A DNA stretch of 11,918 nt from Caldifarciminota bacterium (GTDB lineage Bacteria; Hydrothermota; Hydrothermia; B15-G9; WFZT01): positions 1 through 11,918 of the forward strand of contig JALXCE010000300.1 in the NCBI GenBank assembly GCA_026991055.1, written 5' to 3'. Of the stretch, positions 1 through 6,290 are shown one piece after another. The notes beneath the pieces were generated by a model that had not been told where the DNA came from, made no database searches, and saw only the letters and a program-made list of their open reading frames with translations. Within the stretch, counting starts at the first letter, position 1; each line of letters opens with the position of its first letter. Made by a program: the position numbers and the translations under genes.

Positions 1-31
1 CTTTATGCTGGTTTGTGTTATAATCAGTCAT
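1..31 (-). CDS. 5' end of an unidentified leftward gene (partial)
   Basis: Only the first ten codons are in the window, reading MTDYNTNQHK, and the gene runs off the left edge. The start is well supported: on the minus strand the ATG at 31-29 is preceded by TAAGGAGG about seven bases upstream, a near-perfect Shine-Dalgarno sequence. A hairpin at 60-84 and a TATAAT-like box at 93-88 lie just upstream. The hydrophilic N-terminus shows no signal peptide. Ten residues are too few to name a family, so no function is proposed. Confidence 0.65.
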   Translation of the reverse strand, partial: MTDYNTNQHK

Positions 32-59
32 GGTAAAACCTCCTTATGATGTTTGTTTG

Positions 60-84
60 CCCCCAGGTCCTACGGACCTGGGGG
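60..84 (-). promoter_or_regulatory. Leader hairpin upstream of the left-edge gene
   Basis: Bases 60-70 (CCCCCAGGTCC) and 74-84 (GGACCTGGGGG) form a perfect 11-bp, GC-rich stem with a 3-base loop. On the minus strand a TATAAT hexamer lies at 93-88, so a transcript would begin near 81-84, at or just inside the hairpin, with about 50 bases to the start codon at 31. This would give an mRNA with a 5'-terminal stem, an arrangement known to stabilise some bacterial messages. No good -35 box was found and neither strand has a T-run after the stem. The hairpin is certain; the regulatory role is inference. Confidence 0.4.
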
Positions 85-344
85 AGTATTATATTGTACT
101 CCTTACACAAAATTATTCTAACACCCGCGTCCAACGGAAAGTAGTGAGACAGATATAAGCATATTTTAGGCAGGAAGAGGAAAAAAAATCAGGGTTTTTC
201 CAGTAGGTTAGCAGGTTAGAGAGGGGGATAATATTGTCAAAAATCTTATAGGTCCAAAAGGCAATGCTAAAAACGTTATACGATGATAGCTATATCAGAT
301 TTTATGACACTGTCATTATCAATCTTGACAAACATTATTGTTAT

Positions 345-396
345 CTCTCCCCGCATAAATTTATTGCGGGGAGAGGATTGAGGTGAGGGGTTACAT
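345..396 (+). repeat. REP-like palindromic element, copy 1
   Basis: CTCTCCCCGC (345-354) pairs perfectly with GCGGGGAGAG (366-375) around an A/T-rich loop. The right arm leads into an asymmetric tail, GGATTGAGGTGAGGGG (375-390), then TTACAT. The tail differs at two of 16 positions from the reverse complement of the copy at 6371-6422. Both copies also carry CCCCGCATAAATT on the left arm and loop. Sharing of loop and tail, not only of complementary arms, indicates one dispersed element family. No T-run follows, which argues against an intrinsic terminator. Confidence 0.7.
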
Positions 397-451
397 AATT
401 ACTTGACATTTAAAACAACGAGAATCTCACTTGACCTTTTACTCTGTGGAA

Positions 452-485
452 CTTCAACTCTGATTTATGAAAAATTGAGTTGAAG
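452..485 (-). terminator. Hairpin behind the macro-domain gene, possible weak terminator
   Basis: CTTCAACTC (452-460) pairs with GAGTTGAAG (477-485), a perfect 9-bp stem. ATTT and AAAT can extend it inside the loop. It starts about 18 bases after the stop codon of the leftward macro gene. The sequence after it on the minus strand (TTCCACAGAG) has no U-tract, so it is not a canonical intrinsic terminator. It may be a 3'-end stabiliser or a factor-dependent site. Confidence 0.3.
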
Positions 486-503
486 GGAATTCTTAAAAAT
501 TTG

Positions 504-1058
504 TTAGTTTTGGTTTTTTTGGAGATACTCCTTTGCCACTTTGACGAAGAGATCAGAGGTGTAGCGGTCGATGTTGCACAGTCTCACCTCTTCAAGTGTT
601 GTTGGAACATTTTTCAGGAAATCAACTACAGTTTCAAAAATAATTTTAGTTGCCCGATCTTTTGGAAAACCGAAAATTCCTGATGAAATCGCTGGTAGGG
701 AGATGCTCTTTAAGCCTTTTTCGGTCGCAAGTTCAAGGGCACTCCTGACCGCACTCCTTAACTTATTATCTTCGTCACCTTCACCCCACCTTGGTCCTAC
801 TGCATGAATCACGTATTTTGCAGGTAGCTTGCCAGCCGTGGTGATTGCCGCTTCCCCGACTGGAACATAGCCGATTTTATCACTTTCCTCCTGAATAATT
901 CTCCCACCTTTTCTTACAATGGCACCTGCCACTCCACCTCCGTGTTTTAGATAGGAGTTTGCCGCGTTTACTATCGCATCAACATGTTCCTCAGTTATAT
1001 CACCGTGGACAATCTTTATCTTTTTGCCGTCTATCGGGACCTCAAGGAGCTCTTGCAT
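504..1058 (-). CDS. Macro domain protein, Af1521-like ADP-ribose binder/hydrolase
   Basis: A 184-residue, single-domain cytoplasmic macro protein. Motifs appear in the expected order: GDIT at 19-22 (the Asp contacts adenine in the family), NAAN at 31-34, HGGGVAGAI at 39-47 and SSGIFGFP at 125-132, the phosphate/ribose loop. Length and order match the Archaeoglobus Af1521 type. Such proteins bind ADP-ribose; several remove ADP-ribose from proteins or hydrolyse O-acetyl-ADP-ribose. The substrate here cannot be read from sequence. The start is secure because AAAGGAGGTGA lies just upstream of the ATG. The gene is monocistronic as far as seen and diverges from the PspC gene across about 50 bp. No ADP-ribosyltransferase is encoded in the window. 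Confidence 0.93.
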   Translation of the reverse strand: MQELLEVPIDGKKIKIVHGDITEEHVDAIVNAANSYLKHGGGVAGAIVRKGGRIIQEESDKIGYVPVGEAAITTAGKLPAKYVIHAVGPRWGEGDEDNKLRSAVRSALELATEKGLKSISLPAISSGIFGFPKDRATKIIFETVVDFLKNVPTTLEEVRLCNIDRYTSDLFVKVAKEYLQKNQN

Positions 1059-1110
1059 AATTCACCTCCTTTCGTTTAGTATTAAAAAAATTTAAGGCGA
1101 GGTGCCGATT
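1059..1110. promoter_or_regulatory. Short divergent intergenic region, macro / pspC-like
   Basis: Only 52 bp separate two divergent start codons, and both ribosome binding sites lie in it: AAAGGAGG on the minus strand and GAGGTG (1099-1104) on the plus strand. The A/T-rich core at 1079-1095 holds TAATAC-like boxes, but no clear -35/-10 pair stands out. Promoters for both genes must lie here or reach into the opposite gene, so joint control is plausible but unproven. Confidence 0.3.
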
Positions 1111-1491
1111 ATGACAAGGAGACTTTACAGATCAAGAAAGGAAAAAATTATAGCAGGTGTCTGCGGAGGCCTTGCTGAATATTTCGATATCGATCCTGTG
1201 ATCGTCAGATTGCTCATGGTCTTACTGTTTATCTATGGAGTAGGGATCATCATCTATATTCTTGCCTGGATAATGATACCTATGGAGCCTCCCGAAAAAG
1301 TGGAAGTGGAGGAAGTTGTTGTAGATACCGTGGAGGATAAAAAGAAACGGGAAAGGGTAGGCGCGATTATTCTAATCATCACCGGAGTAGTCCTGCTCTT
1401 TGGTGCCTTCTACAGCATGAGCTTTATCTGGAAAATTATTGTTCCTCTAACAATTATCGCTGCCGGCATTTACATTTTGCTAAAAGAATGA
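1111..1491 (+). CDS. PspC-domain inner-membrane protein
   Basis: A 126-residue protein. Residues 1-58 form a typical PspC domain: a basic N-terminal segment, the AGVCGGLAEYFDIDP signature (15-29), then a membrane segment at about 31-56. A charged linker (60-82) leads to two more hydrophobic segments at about 84-101 and 105-123, as in LiaF/DUF5668-like tails. PspC proteins are membrane sensors or toxin-binders of the phage-shock/envelope-stress response, but many lone PspC-domain proteins are uncharacterised and no pspA, pspB or pspF is present. I chose ATG 1111 over an in-frame GTG at 1102 because GAGGTG at 1099-1104 is six bases before 1111 and overlaps the GTG. The stop overlaps the lipoprotein start (ATGA). 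Confidence 0.88.
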   Translation: MTRRLYRSRKEKIIAGVCGGLAEYFDIDPVIVRLLMVLLFIYGVGIIIYILAWIMIPMEPPEKVEVEEVVVDTVEDKKKRERVGAIILIITGVVLLFGAFYSMSFIWKIIVPLTIIAAGIYILLKE

Positions 1492-2099
1492 AAAGGCTTT
1501 TTATACTTCTATTGGTTCTTTTCACTGGATGTGAGATGAAATACTGGGGGCTTGTGCCGGATACTATTAGTGTCGATGCCACCGTTGATCTCGATAGCTC
1601 GGTTGCCATGGTGAAACTTAGAAAAAAATACATGGGAAATCCCGTGATGTTTGCCAATGTTTTACTAAACTCAGTTTATTTAGACGAAGAAAGACCTGGA
1701 GAATACAGGGGAAATATCAATCCCGCTGATACCTTTCACTTGAGGATTGAAGGGATGGATGAGCTTTTAAACTTCACCGAGTATGCCCCGAAGCCTCTTA
1801 ATATTAATTACGAGTATGAATTCTCAGGTGATACTCTCATTCTTAGATGGCAAAAGGCTAACTTTGCCACCTACTACAGTGTCAGGATTTTGATAGGAGA
1901 TAGCGTGATATTTGGCAGCGAGACTCCCGACACTTTCGTGAGATTTCCTGTGAGCAGAGATACTCTGAGACTTGAACTTACCGTAGTAAGCGGTCCGGAG
2001 CTTGGGGACACCAGCGAAGTAAACAATATAAATACCGGTGTCTGGGAAGGAATTCTCCGCATCAAGAAAACGACCAGTGGATTTATTTACCTACCTTAA
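1488..2099 (+). CDS. Putative lipoprotein with a fibronectin-III-like domain, function unknown
   Basis: A 203-residue protein with a short basic, then hydrophobic N-terminus ending in FTGC, a lipobox-like site that would make Cys15 the lipidated residue. The -3 Phe is less common than Leu, so lipidation is likely but not certain. Residues about 26-100 are rich in alternating strands. About 103-180, with LILRWQKA, YYSVRI and a Ser/Thr/Asp-rich end, resemble a fibronectin type III beta-sandwich. No catalytic motif was found. Its ATG overlaps the PspC stop and has no clear ribosome binding site of its own, so translation is probably coupled to the upstream gene. The 3' end overlaps the convergent Maf gene by 17 bp. 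The specific role is unknown. Confidence 0.75.
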   Translation: MKRLFILLLVLFTGCEMKYWGLVPDTISVDATVDLDSSVAMVKLRKKYMGNPVMFANVLLNSVYLDEERPGEYRGNINPADTFHLRIEGMDELLNFTEYAPKPLNINYEYEFSGDTLILRWQKANFATYYSVRILIGDSVIFGSETPDTFVRFPVSRDTLRLELTVVSGPELGDTSEVNNINTGVWEGILRIKKTTSGFIYLP

Positions 2100-2664
2100 G
2101 GCCTTGAGGTAAAACACCGAAGTCCTTTAAAGATCTGTAAACCGAAGAAATAGGGAGCCCAATCACATTGTAGTAATCTCCCTTTATCCATTCTATAAAG
2201 AGACCTGCTGCCCCCTGGATCGCATATCCTCCCGCCTTATCAAGTGGATTATCCATTTTGATAAGCCACTCAATTTCTGCGTCGCTCAGGTCTTTAAACT
2301 TGACCTCTGTGCACTCTGTTTTTCCGGATTCTCGGCCACCAGGTAGCTTTCTTAAAACATAACCTGTATAAACCCTGTGAACCCTGTTAGAGAGTTTTTT
2401 TAAGAATTTTCTCGCTTCACTGAGAGATGATGGCTTAGGTAATAGCTGGTTGTCTATTACCACAACCGTATCTGCTGCCAGCAAAACCCCCTGCTCCTCA
2501 ATCCCTGATAGCTTAGCGCGGGCAACCCTCAGGACCTCGACAGGGTCAAATTTTTTTAAGCTCATACGGTCTTCATTTATTGGCTCTACCACTTCGAACC
2601 TATAGCCAAACTTCGAAAGTATTTCAGCTCTTCTTGGTGACTTTGAAACGAGGAAAAGCTTCAT
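2083..2664 (-). CDS. maf: Maf-family nucleoside triphosphate pyrophosphatase
   Basis: A 193-residue cytoplasmic enzyme of the Maf/Ham1-like fold that hydrolyses dTTP, UTP and modified pyrimidine triphosphates to monophosphate and pyrophosphate. Visible motifs are the N-terminal SKSPRRAEIL (7-16), AADTVV (63-68) with Asp65 as the likely catalytic residue, LPKP (75-78) and DKAGGYAIQG (142-151). The last follows the pattern of the dTTP/UTP-specific (YhdE-like) subgroup rather than the m7GTP subgroup. Length is normal. It is the last gene of the leftward operon; its ATG overlaps the upstream stop (ATGA) with no strong ribosome binding site, suggesting coupling. Location after a nucleotidyltransferase using UTP or dTTP is consistent with nucleotide housecleaning, but that link is inference. 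Confidence 0.93.
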   Translation of the reverse strand: MKLFLVSKSPRRAEILSKFGYRFEVVEPINEDRMSLKKFDPVEVLRVARAKLSGIEEQGVLLAADTVVVIDNQLLPKPSSLSEARKFLKKLSNRVHRVYTGYVLRKLPGGRESGKTECTEVKFKDLSDAEIEWLIKMDNPLDKAGGYAIQGAAGLFIEWIKGDYYNVIGLPISSVYRSLKDFGVLPQGLKVGK

Positions 2665-3662
2665 CTTTTCATATCCAATTCGGAATAATCGCCGATGTTG
2701 AGCTTGAGGGGCGCACCTTTTACCTTAGCGTTTTTACCCACAATGGACATCTCAAGGTGTGAATCTTCAACGTCAGCATTCTCGAGGATGATGGAGTTCT
2801 TTACCATTGTATTCTCAAAGGAAACACCGGCAGAGATATGAACATAAGGACCAATAATTGAGTTTGTAATCTTTGCACCCCGGTCAATAAAGACAGGGTC
2901 GATGATGATAGAATTTTCGATTTTTACGCTTTTATCCATGTATCCGCCTCTTTTTTCAAGGAGAAACCTGTTTGTCTTGAGAATTTCCGAGACACGACCG
3001 CAGTCATACCAGTTGTCAATCTCTCTTGTATAGAAAATCCATCCGGACTCTACCATCTTTTTCAGTGCGTCTGTGATCTGGTATTCATTTTTGGTTTTTA
3101 TGTCGTTCGCAATGATGTACTGAATGGCTTCGAAGAGAGCGGCTGCATCGCTGACATAGTAGACACCTACAATGGCGAGATTACTCTTTGGATGTTGTGG
3201 TTTCTCTTCGAGCGAAATTATATGCCCATCTTCATCGATCTCCACAATTCCGTAGCTTGAGGGGTCTTCCACCTTTTTTACAGCAAGGAAATCTTTTTTC
3301 TGTTCAACAAGGTCGGAAAATTTCCCCTCAATGATAGTGTCTCCAAGTATGATGAAGATGTCCTCCCCCTTTTCAAAAAAGTTTCTTGCCTGAAAAATTG
3401 CGTGTCCAAGCCCTAATTTCTCGTCCTGAACTGCGCGCAAGACCTCAAATTTTCCACGCCATGTAGTTTTGACATGCGTAAAGATTTCACCGTTATCAGG
3501 TCCGGTGACAAGGATTAGAGAATCAAATTTCAGATCGCTGATTGATTCTATTATGTGATCAATAATGGGTTTTCCTGCAACAGGCAAAAGGGGTTTGGGG
3601 GTGGTGAGGGTGTGAGGCCTCAGCCTTGTCCCCGCTCCTGCAACTGGAATAACGGCTTTCAT
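2661..3662 (-). CDS. Sugar-1-phosphate nucleotidyltransferase with C-terminal left-handed beta-helix
   Basis: A 333-residue enzyme expected to join a sugar-1-phosphate and an NTP into an NDP-sugar plus pyrophosphate. The N-terminal Rossmann-like domain has GAGTRLRP (9-16), the TTPKPLLPVAGKP segment (20-32) with the catalytic Lys23, LGD (106-108), EEKP (152-155) and NWYDCG (217-222). Residues about 243-325 are hexapeptide-like repeats forming a short left-handed beta-helix, as in long RmlA/StrD-like and archaeal family members. The nearest labels are glucose-1-phosphate thymidylyl- or uridylyltransferase; sugar and base cannot be settled here. A mannose-1-phosphate guanylyltransferase is also possible given the upstream PGI/PMI. 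GGAGG inside the upstream gene precedes the ATG, and the two overlap by ATGA. Confidence 0.9.
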   Translation of the reverse strand: MKAVIPVAGAGTRLRPHTLTTPKPLLPVAGKPIIDHIIESISDLKFDSLILVTGPDNGEIFTHVKTTWRGKFEVLRAVQDEKLGLGHAIFQARNFFEKGEDIFIILGDTIIEGKFSDLVEQKKDFLAVKKVEDPSSYGIVEIDEDGHIISLEEKPQHPKSNLAIVGVYYVSDAAALFEAIQYIIANDIKTKNEYQITDALKKMVESGWIFYTREIDNWYDCGRVSEILKTNRFLLEKRGGYMDKSVKIENSIIIDPVFIDRGAKITNSIIGPYVHISAGVSFENTMVKNSIILENADVEDSHLEMSIVGKNAKVKGAPLKLNIGDYSELDMKR

Positions 3663-4642
3663 TTTGAGAGCCTCCTCTTAAGTTCATCAATACGTGGAAT
3701 TGAAACAGGGTCCACATTGTAATTCAACGAGAGAAAATAGCTGATGTAATCCCCTAAATAAATCACGTAAAACATTCTCTCAAGAAGGGTTTCCCCTTCA
3801 GGCTCGATTACCGTAGTTCCCATCACCGAATCCTTAATCAGGTCCTCCGTTTCTTTAACACGTATTTTAACTCTCTCATGGTCGTCTCTGTCCATGATGA
3901 AAACCACCCAAAGAAGCTCAACAAGCTCTTTGGGATTGATGAGCCCTGTAATTTCATTGTGGTCCATCTCAGGAAGCTTGGCCACATGTGCAAAGGCCTT
4001 GGCATTTTCGTTGATCTGAGTTTTCCATCTGTAAACTGTAGGATAGAATTTTGAAGAGCTGTAAACAACGGGAATCCTGAGATAGAATTTGTTGGCAAGA
4101 TCATGGGCAAGTGAATCAAGGTCTTCAAATTCGGGGTGCAACCTGCGCAGGAAATCCGCAACATCCCGGAGTTGTTTTTTCAACTCTTCCACATCTTTGC
4201 CAAGAATAGAAGCAACTGTGAGAAAGGAAGGGACAAAAAGCCAGCCGAGTGCCGTACGCGGTGGAAAACCAGAAGGAATTTTGATAAAAGGAATCCCCTT
4301 GCCCTTAGCAGCAGTTTCAAGTTTGCCGTCACTTGAGATTGCCATTACCCGGGCTCCTTTTGAGATCGCCTTTTCAAATATACTCAGTGCCTCCTCTGTA
4401 TTCCCTGAGTAGCTTGTAACAATCACGAGTGAATCTTTATCTACATAATGCGGGATATCGTAGTCGTGGACACTTTTCATGGGAATTTCAGCATCGGAGA
4501 AATAGGCGCTCACAAGGTCTCCAGATATGCCAGAGCCTCCCATTCCGCCAAATACGATATTTTTTACACCTTTAAACTCTGGTAGGTCAAACTCCAATGC
4601 CTCCTCAATTTCATCGGGTAATTTTTTTATTAATTCAAGCAT
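3659..4642 (-). CDS. Bifunctional phosphoglucose/phosphomannose isomerase
   Basis: A 327-residue SIS-domain isomerase interconverting fructose-6-P with glucose-6-P and mannose-6-P. The first SIS domain has FGGMGGSGISGD (31-42) and SYSGNTEE (77-84); PPRTALGW (127-134) follows. The family's catalytic pair is visible as Glu212 in INENAK and His228 in MDHNE, 16 residues apart as in the Pyrobaculum enzyme (Glu203/His219). A Lys near the C-terminus (RIDELKRRL) is also typical. This family is commonest in archaea and some deep-branching or thermophilic bacteria and replaces the usual pgi/manA. AGGAGG lies six bases before the ATG and includes part of the lpxB stop region; the gap to lpxB is 2 bp. 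It would feed hexose phosphates toward NDP-sugars. Confidence 0.94.
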   Translation of the reverse strand: MLELIKKLPDEIEEALEFDLPEFKGVKNIVFGGMGGSGISGDLVSAYFSDAEIPMKSVHDYDIPHYVDKDSLVIVTSYSGNTEEALSIFEKAISKGARVMAISSDGKLETAAKGKGIPFIKIPSGFPPRTALGWLFVPSFLTVASILGKDVEELKKQLRDVADFLRRLHPEFEDLDSLAHDLANKFYLRIPVVYSSSKFYPTVYRWKTQINENAKAFAHVAKLPEMDHNEITGLINPKELVELLWVVFIMDRDDHERVKIRVKETEDLIKDSVMGTTVIEPEGETLLERMFYVIYLGDYISYFLSLNYNVDPVSIPRIDELKRRLSK

Positions 4643-4644
4643 TG

Positions 4645-5739
4645 TTAACCTCCTATCTCCTGTGAAATTATTTGAGCTGCCCTTCGGGCAGCGCCTCCTC
4701 CCTTGAGAATCACAGGAAGTTTTGAAAGCTCATTTTTAATTTTATTGTAACGCTCCTGGTCTTTTAAAGTTTCCACAACCCAATTAGCAACCCTGACCGG
4801 GTCGATGTGCTGAAGGATTTCAGGTACCACTTCTCTGCCAAGCAAAAGATTTACGAGACTGGCGTAGGGAACACGGGCAATTATGTTGGCAAGCCACCAT
4901 GAAAGCTCACTCAACATGTAAAGGACCACCATTGGTTTTCCAAGCAATCCTGCTTCGAGAGATGCTGTTCCAGAGGCCACAATCACAAAATCAGATGACC
5001 TGATTATCCCGCGCGCGCGCCCCTTGAATATTTTCAAATTCTGCTCCCTCTTCAGAAACTCGGGTATTTCGTCCAGCATATATGAAAGGAGAAAGACGGT
5101 TTCTGGCAATTTTTTTTCGATGTAATGCTTTATTTGAAGCATCTTTGGAAGCAGTCTCCGAATCTCGTCCTTTCTGGAGCCAGGAAGGAGTGCAATATGA
5201 ATTTTCCCGTTTTCACGCTCAATTTCATCTTTGTCTTCGTTGATAATATCGATTATCGGGTGACCCACATAGTTTGCATTGATGCCGTACATCTTTAAGA
5301 ATGGCTCTTCAAAGGGTAGAATAACGATGGCTTTATCAATGTACTTTTTGAGGAGTCCCACGCGCCAGCGTCCCCATGCCCATACTTGAGGAACAATATA
5401 GTAAAAGGTTTTTATGCCCAATCTGTGAATTTTGCCTGCAAGCTTCAGATTGAATCCAGGATAATCGACCATGATGGCATGAGTAACCCCATCGTTTGAG
5501 GTTCTGACCATGCTTTTAAGAATCTCATTGATCCTTTTGTATTTGAGTATCGCTTCCTGAAACCCTACAATATCAAGGTCTTCGATAGAGTAGAGGAGTC
5601 TCACCCCTTCTGCGCGCATTAATTTTCCACCGAGACCGACAAATTCAGCCCCGGGGAGGATTTTTTTTATCTCTCTTACCAGCCTTGCAGCATGTAAATC
5701 ACCAGAAGGTTCTCCAGCGGATATCAGAATTTTTGTCAT
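4645..5739 (-). CDS. lpxB: Lipid-A-disaccharide synthase
   Basis: A 364-residue GT-B glycosyltransferase (family GT19) that condenses UDP-diacylglucosamine with lipid X to form lipid A disaccharide at the inner face of the inner membrane. Motifs in order: SAGEPSGD (7-14), VDYPGFN (91-97), IVPQVWAWG (115-123), YVGHP (157-161), LLPGSRKDEI (184-193), ASGTASLEAGLLGKP (255-269) and VPEILQ (305-310). Length is slightly short of the E. coli enzyme but complete. It is direct evidence for a lipid A outer membrane. The ATG overlaps the stop of the upstream small gene (ATGA) with only weak ribosome-binding potential, implying translational coupling. No other lpx gene lies in the window, so lpxB is separated from the usual lpxD-fabZ-lpxA cluster. 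Confidence 0.97.
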   Translation of the reverse strand: MTKILISAGEPSGDLHAARLVREIKKILPGAEFVGLGGKLMRAEGVRLLYSIEDLDIVGFQEAILKYKRINEILKSMVRTSNDGVTHAIMVDYPGFNLKLAGKIHRLGIKTFYYIVPQVWAWGRWRVGLLKKYIDKAIVILPFEEPFLKMYGINANYVGHPIIDIINEDKDEIERENGKIHIALLPGSRKDEIRRLLPKMLQIKHYIEKKLPETVFLLSYMLDEIPEFLKREQNLKIFKGRARGIIRSSDFVIVASGTASLEAGLLGKPMVVLYMLSELSWWLANIIARVPYASLVNLLLGREVVPEILQHIDPVRVANWVVETLKDQERYNKIKNELSKLPVILKGGGAARRAAQIISQEIGG

Positions 5740-5987
5740 AGCTTGAAACTTCTCAGCTTGTCGAGCCAGAATTTGTCAAATTCTATCCCTTCAATATCTT
5801 TGCCGCCAAACACAAGGTCTTTAAAAATAGGGTCTTCCAGTTCCATGATTTTCACAAGTCCCTCAACGTCAGAAGATTCGATTAATTCTCTGTTTTTCTC
5901 GATGAAAGACAGCAGAAAATCCTCAGTAATAAGGTCCCCCCGCTGCATGGCCAGAAATTTGAGTCTGCGGAACTTATCAGATGTCAT
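5736..5987 (-). CDS. Small SdhE/Sdh5-like protein (possible flavinylation factor)
   Basis: An 83-residue, soluble, mostly helical protein with no signal peptide. Its layout follows the SdhE/Sdh5 family, which helps attach FAD covalently to succinate dehydrogenase or fumarate reductase: an N-terminal RRLKFLAMQRG (7-17), an LLSFIEKN helix (25-32) and a late LEDPIFKDLVFG (50-61), resembling the family's RLxxxxxRRG, LxxF and DPdLxxxxxG features. The RGxxE motif is not intact (RGDLITED), so assignment is tentative and a generic helical protein is possible. It opens the lpxB operon and overlaps lpxB by ATGA, with no SDH gene nearby. The ATG at 5987 has no clear ribosome binding site; the inner Met14 is no better, so I keep the longer form. 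Confidence 0.6.
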   Translation of the reverse strand: MTSDKFRRLKFLAMQRGDLITEDFLLSFIEKNRELIESSDVEGLVKIMELEDPIFKDLVFGGKDIEGIEFDKFWLDKLRSFKL

Positions 5988-6028
5988 TTCAAAATTTTAA
6001 TGTAAATCAGGGGTTACATGAAGCTTAT

Positions 6029-6108
6029 CGGGGAATCCGGGCTGAGGTGATGTGGGTGGCCCTCAAGCGAAGCTTGAGGGCCACCCACAAGAATGGGCAT
6101 TCCGCCCG
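6029..6108. repeat. Large hairpin, perfect 18-bp core
   Basis: Bases 6051-6068 and 6072-6089 form a perfect 18-bp stem around the 3-base loop GAA, so the tip reads GCGAAGC. Outer arms continue imperfectly: CGGG (6029-6032) with CCCG (6105-6108), and GAAT (6033-6036) with ATTC (6099-6102). GGGCTGAGGTGA at 6039-6050 resembles the tail of the neighbouring REP-like copies. No T-run follows on either strand, so it is not a standard terminator. Confidence 0.75.
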
Positions 6109-6143
6109 AAAATTGGAAAATAGAGAATGTCTCCTTTTTCCGT

Positions 6144-6203
6144 TCGCGGGAGAGAGATAGTGTTGATTCAGATGCCGCCCCTTACTGAATACTATCCCCG
6201 CGA
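6144..6203 (-). repeat. REP-like element, copy 2 (imperfect, long-armed)
   Basis: TCGCGGG (6144-6150) pairs with CCCGCGA (6197-6203), ATAGT (6157-6161) with ACTAT (6191-6195) and ATTCAG (6166-6171) with CTGAAT (6185-6190), giving an interrupted long hairpin. Its right half, read on the minus strand from 6202, is GCGGGGATAG then TATTCAGTAAGGGG and GCAT. That lines up with the arm and tail of the copies at 345-396 and 6371-6422. The left half repeats TTCGCGGGAGAG, also found at 6322-6332. It may be a degenerate or rearranged copy. Confidence 0.55.
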
Positions 6204-6218
6204 TATCAAAATTACATC

Positions 6219-6249
6219 CCTCCCCTGCTTGCGAAGCAAGTGGGGGTGG
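6219..6249. repeat. Hairpin with GCGAAGC tip
   Basis: CCCCTGCTTGC (6222-6232) pairs with GCAAGTGGGGG (6236-6246) over 11 bp, including two G-T wobbles, with loop GAA. CC/GG pairs at 6219-6220 and 6248-6249 extend it past one mismatch. The tip GCGAAGC is the same as in the hairpin at 6029-6108. It lacks the conserved tail of the REP-like copies. Confidence 0.65.
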
Positions 6250-6290
6250 AATTCAGGGAGCTTACCGCTTGAAATCTTAAAAAATTTTGG

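Larger units (their letters stand above)
32..503. other. Non-coding region, 472 bp
   Basis: This stretch separates the left-edge gene from the macro-domain gene; both are leftward. It holds the leader hairpin (60-84), a REP-like palindrome with tail (345-396) and a hairpin at 452-485 just behind the macro gene. I saw no convincing gene, tRNA or repeat array in the remaining A/T-rich bases 95-340. Confidence 0.6.

Noticed and set aside
403..431. TTGACA at 403-408 as a plus-strand -35 box
   Set aside because: No -10-like hexamer is found 16-18 bases downstream and no plus-strand gene follows before 1111.
480..683. Open reading frame of 67 codons on the plus strand
   Set aside because: It starts within a hairpin arm and reads antisense into the macro-domain gene, with no ribosome binding site.
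1102..1110. GTG start extending the PspC-domain protein by three residues
   Set aside because: The GTG overlaps the ribosome binding site GAGGTG that serves the ATG at 1111.
4089..4412. Open reading frame of 107 codons on the plus strand
   Set aside because: It is antisense to the well-supported isomerase gene and has no recognisable motif or start signal.
5009..5020. Alternating GC run (CGCGCGCGC) in lpxB as a Z-DNA or regulatory site
   Set aside because: It encodes an ordinary Gly-Arg-Ala-Arg stretch in the correct frame and is too short to claim more.
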